In this document: piece by piece, positions 48,490 through 56,743 of the stretch | Layout: each line of letters starts with the position of its first letter | How positions within the stretch are numbered: the stretch's first letter is position 1 | Source: Streptomyces ardesiacus | GTDB lineage: Bacteria; Actinomycetota; Actinomycetes; Streptomycetales; Streptomycetaceae | Reading direction: 5' to 3' | NCBI RefSeq assembly: GCF_003112575.1 | Contig: NZ_BEWC01000009.1 | Location: forward strand, 1-64,000 | Length of the DNA stretch: 64,000 nt | Program-made: the position numbers and the translations under genes | Notes under the pieces: model-generated | What the model saw: the letters and a program-made list of their open reading frames with translations, nothing else | What the model was told of the DNA's origin: nothing | Databases searched by the model: none

Positions 48490-49203
48490 ATGCTTGTCGC
48501 CGCCGCCGTCTGCCCCTGCCCGCCGCTCCTCGTACCGGAGGTCGCCGCCGGCGCCGCGCCCGAGCTGGACGCCGCACGTGCCGCGTGCGCGGACGCGCTG
48601 GGCGTGCTCGCCGCGTCCCGGCCCGAGCGGCTCGTGGTCGTCGGCCCCGCGGACACCGCCGGGCCCGGGATCCATCCGCAGGGCGCGCGGGGCTCCTTCC
48701 GCGGCTTCGGTGTGGACATGGACGTGTACCTGGGCGCCGACACCGGCGACGCGCACGGCCCGGACCTGCCCCACGGACTGGCGGTGGGCGCCTGGCTGCT
48801 CGGGCGGGCCGGGTGGACCGGCACCCCGGTCGACGGCATCGGCGTGGGGGAGGAGCTGTCCGCCGAGCGCTGCGCCGCCGTGGGCCGGGACATCGCCGCC
48901 CGGAGCGGGCGGACCGCGCTGCTGGTGCTGGGCGACGCCAGCGCGTGCCGCACGCTCAAGGCGCCGGGCTACCTCGACGAGCGGGCGGCGCCCTTCGACG
49001 CGGAGGCGGGCCGCGCCCTGGGAACGGCCGACGTGGCCGCCCTCGCGGCCCTGGACCAGGCGCTGGCCCGCGAACTCAAGGTGTCCGGACGGGCACCCTG
49101 GCAGGTCCTGGCGGGCGCGGCCGAGGGCGCGGACCTCGCCGGCACGCTGCTGTACGAGGACGCGCCGTACGGGGTCGGGTACGTCGCCGCCGCCTGGTCG
49201 TAG
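48490..49203 (+). CDS. Class III extradiol dioxygenase-fold (LigB-like) protein
   Basis: The 237-aa protein starts at ATG 48490; TACGCT at 48477-48482 ends 7 nt upstream (leaderless type). It begins with the fold's PCPPLLVPEV segment and has ERLVVVGPAD and TALLVLGDASACRT. The metal-binding His pair of true LigB enzymes is not clear, so catalysis is doubtful. The gene is conserved between miaB and miaA in Streptomyces and is found at this place in other actinobacteria. Role unknown. Confidence 0.75.
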   Translation: MLVAAAVCPCPPLLVPEVAAGAAPELDAARAACADALGVLAASRPERLVVVGPADTAGPGIHPQGARGSFRGFGVDMDVYLGADTGDAHGPDLPHGLAVGAWLLGRAGWTGTPVDGIGVGEELSAERCAAVGRDIAARSGRTALLVLGDASACRTLKAPGYLDERAAPFDAEAGRALGTADVAALAALDQALARELKVSGRAPWQVLAGAAEGADLAGTLLYEDAPYGVGYVAAAWS

Positions 49204-49237
49204 CGGACGGCACCGCCGAAGCGGGCGCACGCGTGCA

Positions 49238-49282
49238 CGGACGGCCCGGAGCCGGTCCACCGAGCCGGCTCCGGGCCGTCCG
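49238..49282. terminator. Bidirectional terminator hairpin
   Basis: An 18-bp perfect inverted repeat (49238-49255 with 49265-49282, 9-nt loop) lies between the convergent LigB-like and antitoxin-like genes. Confidence 0.8.
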
Positions 49283-49302
49283 ACGACGTACCGGAAGGGG
49301 GG

Positions 49303-49569
49303 TCAGGAAGCCGGAGGGGGACCGCCGGGCGTCCCGCCGCTTTCCTCTCCGCCCTTGTCGTCCTTGTGGGCCAGGCGTTCCATGGCGCCCTTGGCCTTGC
49401 CCGTGCCCGTCCGGATTCGGTCGCTGTACTTGCCCTTGGTCCGCTCGTCGACGGTCCGCGCCATCTTGTCGAGGCCGCGGTCGATCTTGTCTCCGTGCTG
49501 CTGGGCGAGGTCGGAGACCTTGCCCTTCGCCGGTTCCAGTCTGGCCTTCAAGTTGTCCAGGAGACCCAT
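49303..49569 (-). CDS. Antitoxin-like small protein (MT0933/Rv0909 family)
   Basis: The 88-aa protein begins MGLLDNLKARLEPAKGKVSD and is Lys/Asp-rich with the pattern of the MT0933-like antitoxin family (IDRGLDKMARTVDERTKGKYSD). In mycobacteria the family member pairs with an SRPBCC-type toxin; no toxin gene is adjacent here, so the name is by homology only. The tail is Gly/Pro-rich. It follows a small acidic protein gene on the same strand. Confidence 0.75.
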   Translation of the reverse strand: MGLLDNLKARLEPAKGKVSDLAQQHGDKIDRGLDKMARTVDERTKGKYSDRIRTGTGKAKGAMERLAHKDDKGGEESGGTPGGPPPAS

Positions 49570-49593
49570 GGTTCGCCTTCCCTCACGGGGCCG

Positions 49594-49872
49594 TCAGGTG
49601 CGGGCGCCCTTGTCGGCCTCGTTGTCGACGGCCTCCCCGGCCGACTGCTGCTTGGGGATGCCGACGCTCTCCGAGTCGCCGCCCTCGGCGACTGGCCCGG
49701 TGGCCTCACCGGCCTCCGCCGTGTCGCGGGGGCCGGCGTCGCCCGGCTCCGGGGCCTCGGCCGTTCCTGCCTCCGCCGCGCCCCCGGTGTCCGGGGTCCC
49801 GGTCCGCGTCTCGCCGGCCGACGCCTCCTCGGTGCTCTTCGACCTCCGGAAGAGCCGTGCAAAAACGCCCAT
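49594..49872 (-). CDS. Small acidic disordered protein
   Basis: The 92-aa protein starts at ATG 49872 with GGAG 6 nt upstream. It begins MGVFARLFRRSKSTEE and continues as a Glu/Ala/Gly/Thr-rich, probably unfolded chain. No family is recognised. It ends 24 nt before the antitoxin-like start, so the two form a small operon. Confidence 0.65.
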   Translation of the reverse strand: MGVFARLFRRSKSTEEASAGETRTGTPDTGGAAEAGTAEAPEPGDAGPRDTAEAGEATGPVAEGGDSESVGIPKQQSAGEAVDNEADKGART

Positions 49873-50054
49873 CTCAACTCCATACGTTACTCGTGCGGGC
49901 GACATCCCGCGGCGTCCGGTGCGTCCGTTTGCGTGGCCGGGGCCATGACCCGGTGGTCCGGGGAGCGGGAACCTCGCAACGGGCAACGACCCCGGCCGCG
50001 GACCGTCACGTAACTCGTTCGAGGGCCGGCCGAGAGGTTTGCGAGACTGGTCCG

Positions 50055-50993
50055 GTGAGCAGCGCACCCCCCGCCCCCCGCGTCATCGCCGTAGTCGGAC
50101 CCACCGCGGCCGGAAAGTCCGATCTGGGCGTCTTCCTGGCCGAGCGGCTCGGCGGCGAGGTCGTCAACGCCGACTCCATGCAGCTCTACCGAGGGATGGA
50201 CATCGGCACCGCCAAGCTGACGCCCGAGGAGCGCGGCGGCGTCCCGCACCACCTGCTGGACGTCTGGGACGTCACGGCCACGGCGTCCGTCGCCGAGTAC
50301 CAGCGCCTCGCGCGGGAGCGGATCGACGCGCTGCTCGCCCGGGGCCGCTGGCCGGTCCTCGTCGGCGGTTCCGGCCTCTACGTCCGCGGGGCCGTCGACA
50401 ACCTGGAGTTCCCCGGCACCGACCCCGAGGTCAGGGCCCGGCTCGAGGAGGAGCTCGAACGCCACGGCCCGGGGACGCTGCACACCCGCCTGGCCGCGGC
50501 CGACCCGGAGGCGGGGCGGGCCATCCTGCCCAGCAACGGCCGCCGGATCGTGCGCGCCCTCGAAGTGATCGAGATCACCGGAAGGCCCTTCACCGCCAAC
50601 CTCCCCGGCCACGACTCCGTTTACGACACCGTGCAGATCGGCGTCGACGTGGCGCGCCCGGAACTGGACGAACGCATCGCCCTGCGCGTCGACCGGATGT
50701 GGGAGGCCGGTCTGGTCGACGAGGTGCGGGCCCTGGAGGCGCAGGGGCTGCGCGAGGGGCGTACGGCGTCGCGCGCGCTCGGCTACCAGCAGGTCCTCGC
50801 GGCGCTCGCCGGCGCGTGCACGCTGGACGAGGCGCGCGCCGAGACCGTCCGTGCCACCAAGCGCTTCGCGCGCCGTCAGGACTCGTGGTTCAGGCGCGAC
50901 CCGCGGGTGCACTGGCTCAGTGGAGGTGTGGCGGACCGCACGGAACTTCCGCGGCTCGCCCTGTCGTTGGTCGAACGACCGGTTACAGCCTGA
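50055..50993 (+). CDS. miaA: tRNA dimethylallyltransferase MiaA
   Basis: The 312-aa enzyme transfers a dimethylallyl group to A37 of tRNAs reading UNN codons. The P-loop is VVGPTAAGKSDL, and NADSMQLYRGMDIGTAK, VGGSGLYVRG and the late TKRFARRQDSWFRR are family marks. GTG 50055 was chosen because of length and the -10-like GAGACT at 50043-50048, 6 nt upstream (leaderless type). It supplies the substrate for MiaB. Confidence 0.96.
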   Translation: MSSAPPAPRVIAVVGPTAAGKSDLGVFLAERLGGEVVNADSMQLYRGMDIGTAKLTPEERGGVPHHLLDVWDVTATASVAEYQRLARERIDALLARGRWPVLVGGSGLYVRGAVDNLEFPGTDPEVRARLEEELERHGPGTLHTRLAAADPEAGRAILPSNGRRIVRALEVIEITGRPFTANLPGHDSVYDTVQIGVDVARPELDERIALRVDRMWEAGLVDEVRALEAQGLREGRTASRALGYQQVLAALAGACTLDEARAETVRATKRFARRQDSWFRRDPRVHWLSGGVADRTELPRLALSLVERPVTA

Positions 50994-51100
50994 TCACGTG
51001 ATGGCATCGGGACGCCCCGGCCGTCATCCGGGCCTTCGGCGCCGTGCCATCATCGAGCTTCGATCGACCGAGTGAGTCCTAGTTGGGAGGGCGCGTGGCG

Positions 51101-51601
51101 ATGGAGGCCGGCCCTCGTGACACCGCACCGAGCACCGAGCACGACGCCGCCGACCGCGGCGGACCGGAGCCGGACGGCGGCGCCCTGAGCCCCGACGGCC
51201 CCGACGAGTCGCCGGAGGGCGTCGCGGCGGACGGCCCCGGGCCGGGCGAGATGTACGGGGACGAGGTCGAGGTCGAGCTGCGGCCCCAGCGACGGCTGCG
51301 GATCTGGCAGCTCGCGCCCATCGTGTGCCTGGCCGCCCTCGGCTCCCTGATGTTCGCCTTCCCGCTCGCCTTCGACTTCGGCGACAGCGGCGCCGTGATC
51401 GCGATGCTGGGCCTGCTGATCTGTTCCTGCGCGGCCGGCTGGGGCATGATGGCCGCCCGCCGGGTCGGCTACACCTGGCCGGGGCTGCCCCAGCGGGATT
51501 CGGAGCGCCGTGCCGACTGGCGGACCGTCCTCGTGTACGCCCTGGCGGTCGCCGCGATCGTCGTCCTGGCCGTGTGGCGGGTCGCCCGCCTGCGCGGCTG
51601 A
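51101..51601 (+). CDS. Membrane protein of unknown function
   Basis: The protein has 166 aa from ATG 51101 (GTG 51095 is also possible; GGGAGG lies at 51085-51090). Its first ~65 residues are acidic and Pro/Gly-rich, followed by LRPQRRLRIWQLAPIV and three hydrophobic helices at about 72-92, 97-115 and 145-162. It is conserved between miaA and dapF in streptomycetes as far as I recall. Function unknown. Confidence 0.75.
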   Translation: MEAGPRDTAPSTEHDAADRGGPEPDGGALSPDGPDESPEGVAADGPGPGEMYGDEVEVELRPQRRLRIWQLAPIVCLAALGSLMFAFPLAFDFGDSGAVIAMLGLLICSCAAGWGMMAARRVGYTWPGLPQRDSERRADWRTVLVYALAVAAIVVLAVWRVARLRG

Positions 51602-51682
51602 CGCGGACCCCGCCGCCCGCGCCCCGGTCCCGCCGCCCGCGCCCCTCGTCGTCACCGTGCACCCACCCCGTACGATCGAGGA

Positions 51683-52576
51683 ATGAGCACGCGGATCGCC
51701 TTCCTCAAGGGTCACGGCACCGAGAACGACTTCGTGATCGTCCCCGACCCGGAGAACGCCCTCGACCTGCCCCCCGCCGCCGTCGCCGCTCTGTGCGACC
51801 GCCGCGCGGGTCTCGGCGGGGACGGCCTGCTCCACGTGGTGCGCTCCGCGGCCCACCCCGAGGCCCGCGGCATGGCCGCCGAGGCCGAGTGGTTCATGGA
51901 CTACCGCAACGGCGACGGCTCGGTCGCCGAGATGTGCGGCAACGGCGTGCGCGTCTTCGCCCGCTACCTCCAGCGCGCCGGGCACGTCGCCGAGGGTGAC
52001 CTCGCCGTCGCCACGCGCGGGGGCGTCAAGCGCGTGCACATCGCCAAGGCCGCCTCCGACGGCGGCCCCGCCGCGGGCGACGTCACCGTCGGCATGGGCC
52101 GCGCGCTGCTCCCCGAGGGCGAGGTCGAGGTGCGCGTGGGGGAGCGCCGCTGGCCCGCGCGGAACGTGAACATGGGCAACCCGCATGCGGTCGCCTTCGT
52201 CACCGACCTGGCCCACGCCGGCGACCTCTACGCCCCGCCGCCCTTCGAGCCCGCCGACACCTACCCGGACGGGGTCAACGTCGAGTTCGTGGTCGACCGG
52301 GGCCCCGGGCACGTCGCGATGCGCGTGCACGAGCGCGGCTCCGGGGAGACCCGCTCCTGCGGCACCGGTGCCTGCGCCGTCGCCGTCGCCACCGCCCGCC
52401 GGGACGGCGCCGACCCGTCGGTCACCGGCACCCCGGCCACCTACACCGTCGACGTGCCCGGCGGCACCCTGGTGATCACCGAGCGCCCCGACGGCGAGAT
52501 CGAGATGACGGGCCCCGCCGTGATCGTCGCGGAGGGCGAGTTCGACTCCGCCTGGCTGGAAGGGGTACTCGCCTGA
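51683..52576 (+). CDS. dapF: Diaminopimelate epimerase DapF
   Basis: DapF turns LL- into meso-diaminopimelate for lysine and, in other bacteria, peptidoglycan; Streptomyces walls use the LL form. The 297-aa enzyme has both catalytic cysteines: Cys85 in EMCGNGVR and Cys226 in SCGTGACA, plus NMGNPHAV. TACGAT at 51671-51676 ends 6 nt before the ATG, suggesting a leaderless mRNA. Confidence 0.96.
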   Translation: MSTRIAFLKGHGTENDFVIVPDPENALDLPPAAVAALCDRRAGLGGDGLLHVVRSAAHPEARGMAAEAEWFMDYRNGDGSVAEMCGNGVRVFARYLQRAGHVAEGDLAVATRGGVKRVHIAKAASDGGPAAGDVTVGMGRALLPEGEVEVRVGERRWPARNVNMGNPHAVAFVTDLAHAGDLYAPPPFEPADTYPDGVNVEFVVDRGPGHVAMRVHERGSGETRSCGTGACAVAVATARRDGADPSVTGTPATYTVDVPGGTLVITERPDGEIEMTGPAVIVAEGEFDSAWLEGVLA

Positions 52577-52585
52577 ACCACAACC

Positions 52586-52631
52586 CGGTGAACCACCGCC
52601 CCCGGTCCACGACCGCGGTGAACCACCGCCC
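52586..52631 (+). repeat. 16-bp direct repeat after dapF
   Basis: cggtgaaccaccgccc occurs at 52586-52601 and again at 52616-52631, exactly 30 bp apart, with a weaker trace (ctgaaccaca) before it. The gap to rshA holds no gene. Confidence 0.75.
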
Positions 52632-52837
52632 GGCCCATGACACTCAGTGCGAAAACCTAAACCCTCGGACCATCGCTCGAATGGGTGATCCGTTTCACGC
52701 TCGGCGAGAGGCGGTCAGCCGCACGTGATGGGCTCGATAGCATCAAGCACCGGCCCGGACGGGGGACCGACACCATCCCCTGAGCCGTGTCCGCCCTGGG
52801 ACTCCCCGTCCGCCGGTCCGCGCAGCCGGAGGTGCCC

Positions 52838-55009
52838 ATGAATGCGGAGGCCGTGAACCCAGCGAGCCCGGGCCCCGTGCCGCCCGCGGCCGACGGTGCC
52901 GCCGCGCCGGCGCCCCGTAGGAAGGCCCGCCCCCGGATCGACCTGCGCCGGCTGGGCCGCGCCGCCCTGCTGGGCTCCGCCCCCCGCAGCCGTGCCCTGC
53001 CCGACGCCATCGGCCACGTCGTCGAGGCACACCGCGCCCACCACCCCGACGCCGACCTCGACCCGCTGCGCCGCGCCTACGTCCTGGCCGAGTCCTCGCA
53101 CCGCGGCCAGATGCGCAAGAGCGGCGAGCCGTACATCACCCACCCCCTCGCCGTCACCCTGATCCTGGCCGAACTCGGCGCCGAGACCACCACCCTGACC
53201 GCCTCCCTCCTCCACGACACCGTCGAGGACACCGAGGTGACGCTCGACCAGGTCGGCGACCAGTTCGGCGCCGAGGTCCGCTATCTCGTCGACGGCGTCA
53301 CCAAGCTGGAGAAGGTCGACTACGGCGCCGCCGCCGAGCCCGAGACCTTCCGCAAGATGCTCCTCGCCACCGGCAACGACGTCCGCGTGATGTCGATCAA
53401 ACTCGCCGACCGGCTGCACAACATGCGCACCCTCGGCGTGATGCGCCGCGAGAAACAGGAACGCATCGCCAAGGTCACCCGCGACGTCCTCATCCCGCTC
53501 GCCGAACGCCTCGGCGTCCAGGCGCTCAAGTCGGAGCTGGAGGACCTCGTCTTCGCGGTCATGCACCCCGAGGAGTACGCGCACACGCGCGAGCTGGTCC
53601 AGGAGAACGCCGCCCGCGCGGACGACCCCCTCGCCGCGGTCGCCGACGAGGTGCGCGGCGTGCTGCGCGAGGCCGACATCCAGGCCGAAGTCCTCATCCG
53701 CCCGCGCCACTTCGTCTCGGTGCACCGCGTCTCGCGCAAGCGCGGCACGCTCCGCGGCGCGGACTTCGGCCGCCTCCTCGTGCTCGTCCAGGAGGACGCC
53801 GACTGCTACGCCGTCCTCGGTGAACTGCACACCTGCATGACGCCCGTCGTCTCGGAGTTCAAGGACTTCATCGCCGTTCCCAAGTTCAACCTCTACCAGT
53901 CGCTGCACACGGCCGTGGCCCGCGCGGAGGACGGCCAGGTCGTCGAGGTCCTCATCCGCACCCACCAGATGCACAAGGTCGCCGAGGCCGGGGTGGTCGC
54001 GCTGGGCAACCCGTACGCCCAGCCGTCCGAGGAGCAGAACGCGGGCGACGGCGAGCGGGCCGACCCCACCCGCCCCGGCTGGCTCTCCCGGCTGCTCGAC
54101 TGGCAGCGCGGCGCGCCCGATCCCGACACGTTCTGGTCGACCCTGCGCGAGGACCTCGCCCAAGACCGCGAGATCACCGTCTTCCGCCCCGACGGCGGCA
54201 CCCTCGGCCTCCCCGAGGGCGCGACCTGCGTCGACGCCGCCTACGCCCAGTACGGCGAGGACGCGCACGCGACCATCGGCGCCCGGGTCAACGGCCGGCT
54301 GGCGACCATGAGCACGGTCCTGCGGGACGGCGACACCGTGCAGCTCCTGATGGGCCAGGACCCCGCCTCGGAGCCGTCGCGACAGTGGCTGGAGCACGCC
54401 CACACGCCCGCCGCGCGGATCGCCATCCAGCGCCGGCTCGCCGCCCACCCCGAGCCCGCGCCCGAAGCGGCGCAGCCGTCCCGCGGCCCCGCCACGCCCG
54501 GCGCCCCTGCGGCCGCCCCGCGTCCGGCCGCGGACGCGCCGCCCGCCCGCCCCGCCGCCGACGACGTTCTCGTCGACCGGCCGGGCGCGACCGTGCGGCT
54601 GGCGGGCTGCTGCACCCCGGTGCCGCCGGACGAGATCACCGGCTTCGCCGTGCGCGGGGGCGTGGTGACCGTGCACCGCGCGGGGTGCGCCGTGGTGGCG
54701 CGCATGAAGAGCGCCGGCCGCGCGGAGGTCGGGGTGCGCTGGGGGGAGACCACCGGCTGCCGGGTCACCCTGCTCGCCGAATCGTTCGGCCGCCCGCACC
54801 TCCTGGCCGACCTCACCGAGGCCATGGCCCTCCAGGGCGCCGAGATCGTCTCCGCGACCGTCGAGCCCCCGGACCGTCAGCGCGTCCGGCACAGCTACAC
54901 CGTCGTCCTCCCGGACGCGGCCCGGCTGCCCGCCCTCATGCGCGCCATGCGCGACGTCGCCGGCGTCTACGACGTCAGCCGGGCCCAGCCGCAGCCCGCC
55001 GGCGCCTGA
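52838..55009 (+). CDS. rshA: RelA/SpoT homologue RshA
   Basis: This 723-aa protein starts at ATG 52838 with GGAGG 5 nt upstream; GTG 52787 is less likely. The HD hydrolase domain has His126-Asp127 (SLLHDTVEDT) and KLADRLHNMRTL; the synthetase domain has RPRHFVSVHR, DFIAVPKFNLYQSLHTAV; TGS lies at ~445-510 and a C-terminal ACT domain at ~640-720. A Pro/Ala linker stands at ~545-585. It is the second long RSH protein of Streptomyces beside RelA and can balance (p)ppGpp. Enzyme capacity is inferred from the intact motifs. Confidence 0.92.
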   Translation: MNAEAVNPASPGPVPPAADGAAAPAPRRKARPRIDLRRLGRAALLGSAPRSRALPDAIGHVVEAHRAHHPDADLDPLRRAYVLAESSHRGQMRKSGEPYITHPLAVTLILAELGAETTTLTASLLHDTVEDTEVTLDQVGDQFGAEVRYLVDGVTKLEKVDYGAAAEPETFRKMLLATGNDVRVMSIKLADRLHNMRTLGVMRREKQERIAKVTRDVLIPLAERLGVQALKSELEDLVFAVMHPEEYAHTRELVQENAARADDPLAAVADEVRGVLREADIQAEVLIRPRHFVSVHRVSRKRGTLRGADFGRLLVLVQEDADCYAVLGELHTCMTPVVSEFKDFIAVPKFNLYQSLHTAVARAEDGQVVEVLIRTHQMHKVAEAGVVALGNPYAQPSEEQNAGDGERADPTRPGWLSRLLDWQRGAPDPDTFWSTLREDLAQDREITVFRPDGGTLGLPEGATCVDAAYAQYGEDAHATIGARVNGRLATMSTVLRDGDTVQLLMGQDPASEPSRQWLEHAHTPAARIAIQRRLAAHPEPAPEAAQPSRGPATPGAPAAAPRPAADAPPARPAADDVLVDRPGATVRLAGCCTPVPPDEITGFAVRGGVVTVHRAGCAVVARMKSAGRAEVGVRWGETTGCRVTLLAESFGRPHLLADLTEAMALQGAEIVSATVEPPDRQRVRHSYTVVLPDAARLPALMRAMRDVAGVYDVSRAQPQPAGA

Positions 55010-55094
55010 TCCGGCGCCGGGCCCCGGTACCCGTTCGGGTGCTCCGGTCGCGCGCCGTCGCCGTACGGCACGCGCGCGCTGATAGCCGTGGGGG

Positions 55095-56597
55095 ATGCTG
55101 CACACCCCTCACGCCCCGACTCCGCGACCCCGCGCACGCTCCCGGCGCCGGCTCAGGGCCGCGGCGCTGCTCGCCTCCGCCGTCTCCGTCTGCCTGGTCG
55201 CCGCGAGCGCGCCGCCCGCCCCGCTGGGCGTCGGCGACCGCCTCTTCCCGCAGCTCGGCAACCCCGGCTACGACGTGACGGCCTACGACCTGGCCTTCAC
55301 CTACTCCGGCGACAACAGCAAGCCGCTGAAGGCCGTCACCACGATCGACGCCCGGACCACCGCCGACCTGGACCGGATCAACCTCGACTTCGCCCACGGG
55401 ACGGTCGACTCCGTCGAGGTCGACGGCGAGCCCGCCGGCTTCGCCGGCGCCGGTGAGGACCTCGTCGTCACGCCCGAGGACGAGCTGGAGGCGGGCGAGC
55501 GGATGCGGATCACCGTGCGGCACAGCAGCGACCCCGTGTATCCCGAGGACCGTCAGGGCGGCTGGGTGCGCACCGCCGACGGCCTCGCCATGGCCAACCA
55601 GGCGGACGTCGCCCACCTGGTGTTCCCCTGCAACGACCACCCCTCCGACAAGGCGCGTTTCACCTTCCGCATCACGGCCCCCGACGGGCTCACGGCGGTC
55701 GCCAACGGCCTGCCGACGGGCGTGGTCCGCAGCGGCGGATCGACCACCTGGACCTACCGGACCGCGCACCCCATGGCCACCGAGCTGGCCCAGGTGTCCA
55801 TCGGCCGCTCCACGGTGCTGCACCGCGCGGGACCCCACGGACTGCCCGTGCGGGACGTCGTGCCGACCGAGCACCGCGCGGCGCTCGAACCGTGGCTGGC
55901 CAAGACCCCCGGCCAGATCGCGTGGATGGAGGAGAAGGCCGGGCCCTACCCCTTCGAGACCTACGGCCTGCTCATGGCCGACGCCACCACCGGCTTCGAA
56001 CTCGAGACCCAGACGCTCTCCCTCTTCGAACGGGAGCTGTTCACCGAGCCCGCCTACCCCAAGTGGTACGTCGAGTCGCTCATGGTCCACGAGCTGGCCC
56101 ACCAGTGGTTCGGCAACAGCGTCAGTCCGGCCACCTGGTCCGACCTGTGGCTCAACGAGGGGCACGCCACCTGGTACGAGGCGCTGTACGCGGAGGAGAC
56201 AGCGGACAAGCCCCTGGCGGCCCGCATGAAGGCCGCCTACGGTGCGTCCGACCGCTGGCGCACCGCGGGCGGGCCGCCCGCCGCCCCGAAGCCGCCGAAG
56301 AACGGCAGCAAGATCGGCATCTTCCGCTCCAACGTCTACGACGGTGCCGCGCTCGTGCTCTACGCCCTGCGCCAGGAGATCGGCCGCACCGCCTTCGCAC
56401 GCGTCGAGCGCGCGTGGGCCGCCCGCAACCAGGACGGCACGGGGACGACCGCCGGGTTCGTCCGGCTCGCCTCCGAGATCTCCGGCCGCGACCTGGACGG
56501 CTTCTTCCGGGCCTGGCTGTACGGGGAGAAGACTCCGCCGATGCCCGGCCACCCGGACTGGAAGCAGAACCCCGCCGAGAAGGCCCGGGGCGAATAA
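55095..56597 (+). CDS. Secreted M1-family metallopeptidase
   Basis: The 500-aa protein starts at ATG 55095 with a twin-arginine-like basic run and hydrophobic signal (~18-38), so it is exported. The zinc site is complete: His332-Glu333-xx-His336 (HELAHQWFG) and Glu355 (WLNEGHATWYE), the HExxH-18-E form of aminopeptidase N. The substrate-anchor GxMEN motif is replaced by TTGFELETQ. At 500 aa it lacks the large C-terminal domain of PepN. It is a lone gene between rshA and hflX. Confidence 0.9.
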   Translation: MLHTPHAPTPRPRARSRRRLRAAALLASAVSVCLVAASAPPAPLGVGDRLFPQLGNPGYDVTAYDLAFTYSGDNSKPLKAVTTIDARTTADLDRINLDFAHGTVDSVEVDGEPAGFAGAGEDLVVTPEDELEAGERMRITVRHSSDPVYPEDRQGGWVRTADGLAMANQADVAHLVFPCNDHPSDKARFTFRITAPDGLTAVANGLPTGVVRSGGSTTWTYRTAHPMATELAQVSIGRSTVLHRAGPHGLPVRDVVPTEHRAALEPWLAKTPGQIAWMEEKAGPYPFETYGLLMADATTGFELETQTLSLFERELFTEPAYPKWYVESLMVHELAHQWFGNSVSPATWSDLWLNEGHATWYEALYAEETADKPLAARMKAAYGASDRWRTAGGPPAAPKPPKNGSKIGIFRSNVYDGAALVLYALRQEIGRTAFARVERAWAARNQDGTGTTAGFVRLASEISGRDLDGFFRAWLYGEKTPPMPGHPDWKQNPAEKARGE

Positions 56598-56612
56598 GCC
56601 GGTGACGAGACG

Positions 56613-56656
56613 GCCCGTGCCGTGCGACCATCTTCGGGACGGCGCGGCACGGGCCC
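56613..56656 (+). terminator. Hairpin after the M1 peptidase gene
   Basis: ggcccgtgccg (56613-56623) pairs with cggcacgggcc (56646-56656) across a 22-nt loop. No T-run is present. Confidence 0.45.
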
Positions 56657-56743
56657 CGGGAATCTCCCCGGTGGTTCGCACGTTGTACCGGATGTCGCGG
56701 CCCGTGTGCCGCGCCCACCCACTCCCAGCTACGTAAGGATCCA

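Noticed and set aside
46947..48959. Long minus-strand frame opposite miaB and the LigB-like gene
   Set aside because: His/Val/Gly-rich shadow; miaB has all cluster cysteines on the plus strand.
49303..49569. A complete toxin-antitoxin pair
   Set aside because: Only an antitoxin-family homologue is present; the neighbour is an acidic disordered protein, not a toxin.
49366..50013. 215-codon plus-strand frame over the two small genes
   Set aside because: It is opposite two minus-strand genes with good ribosome sites and shows no domain.
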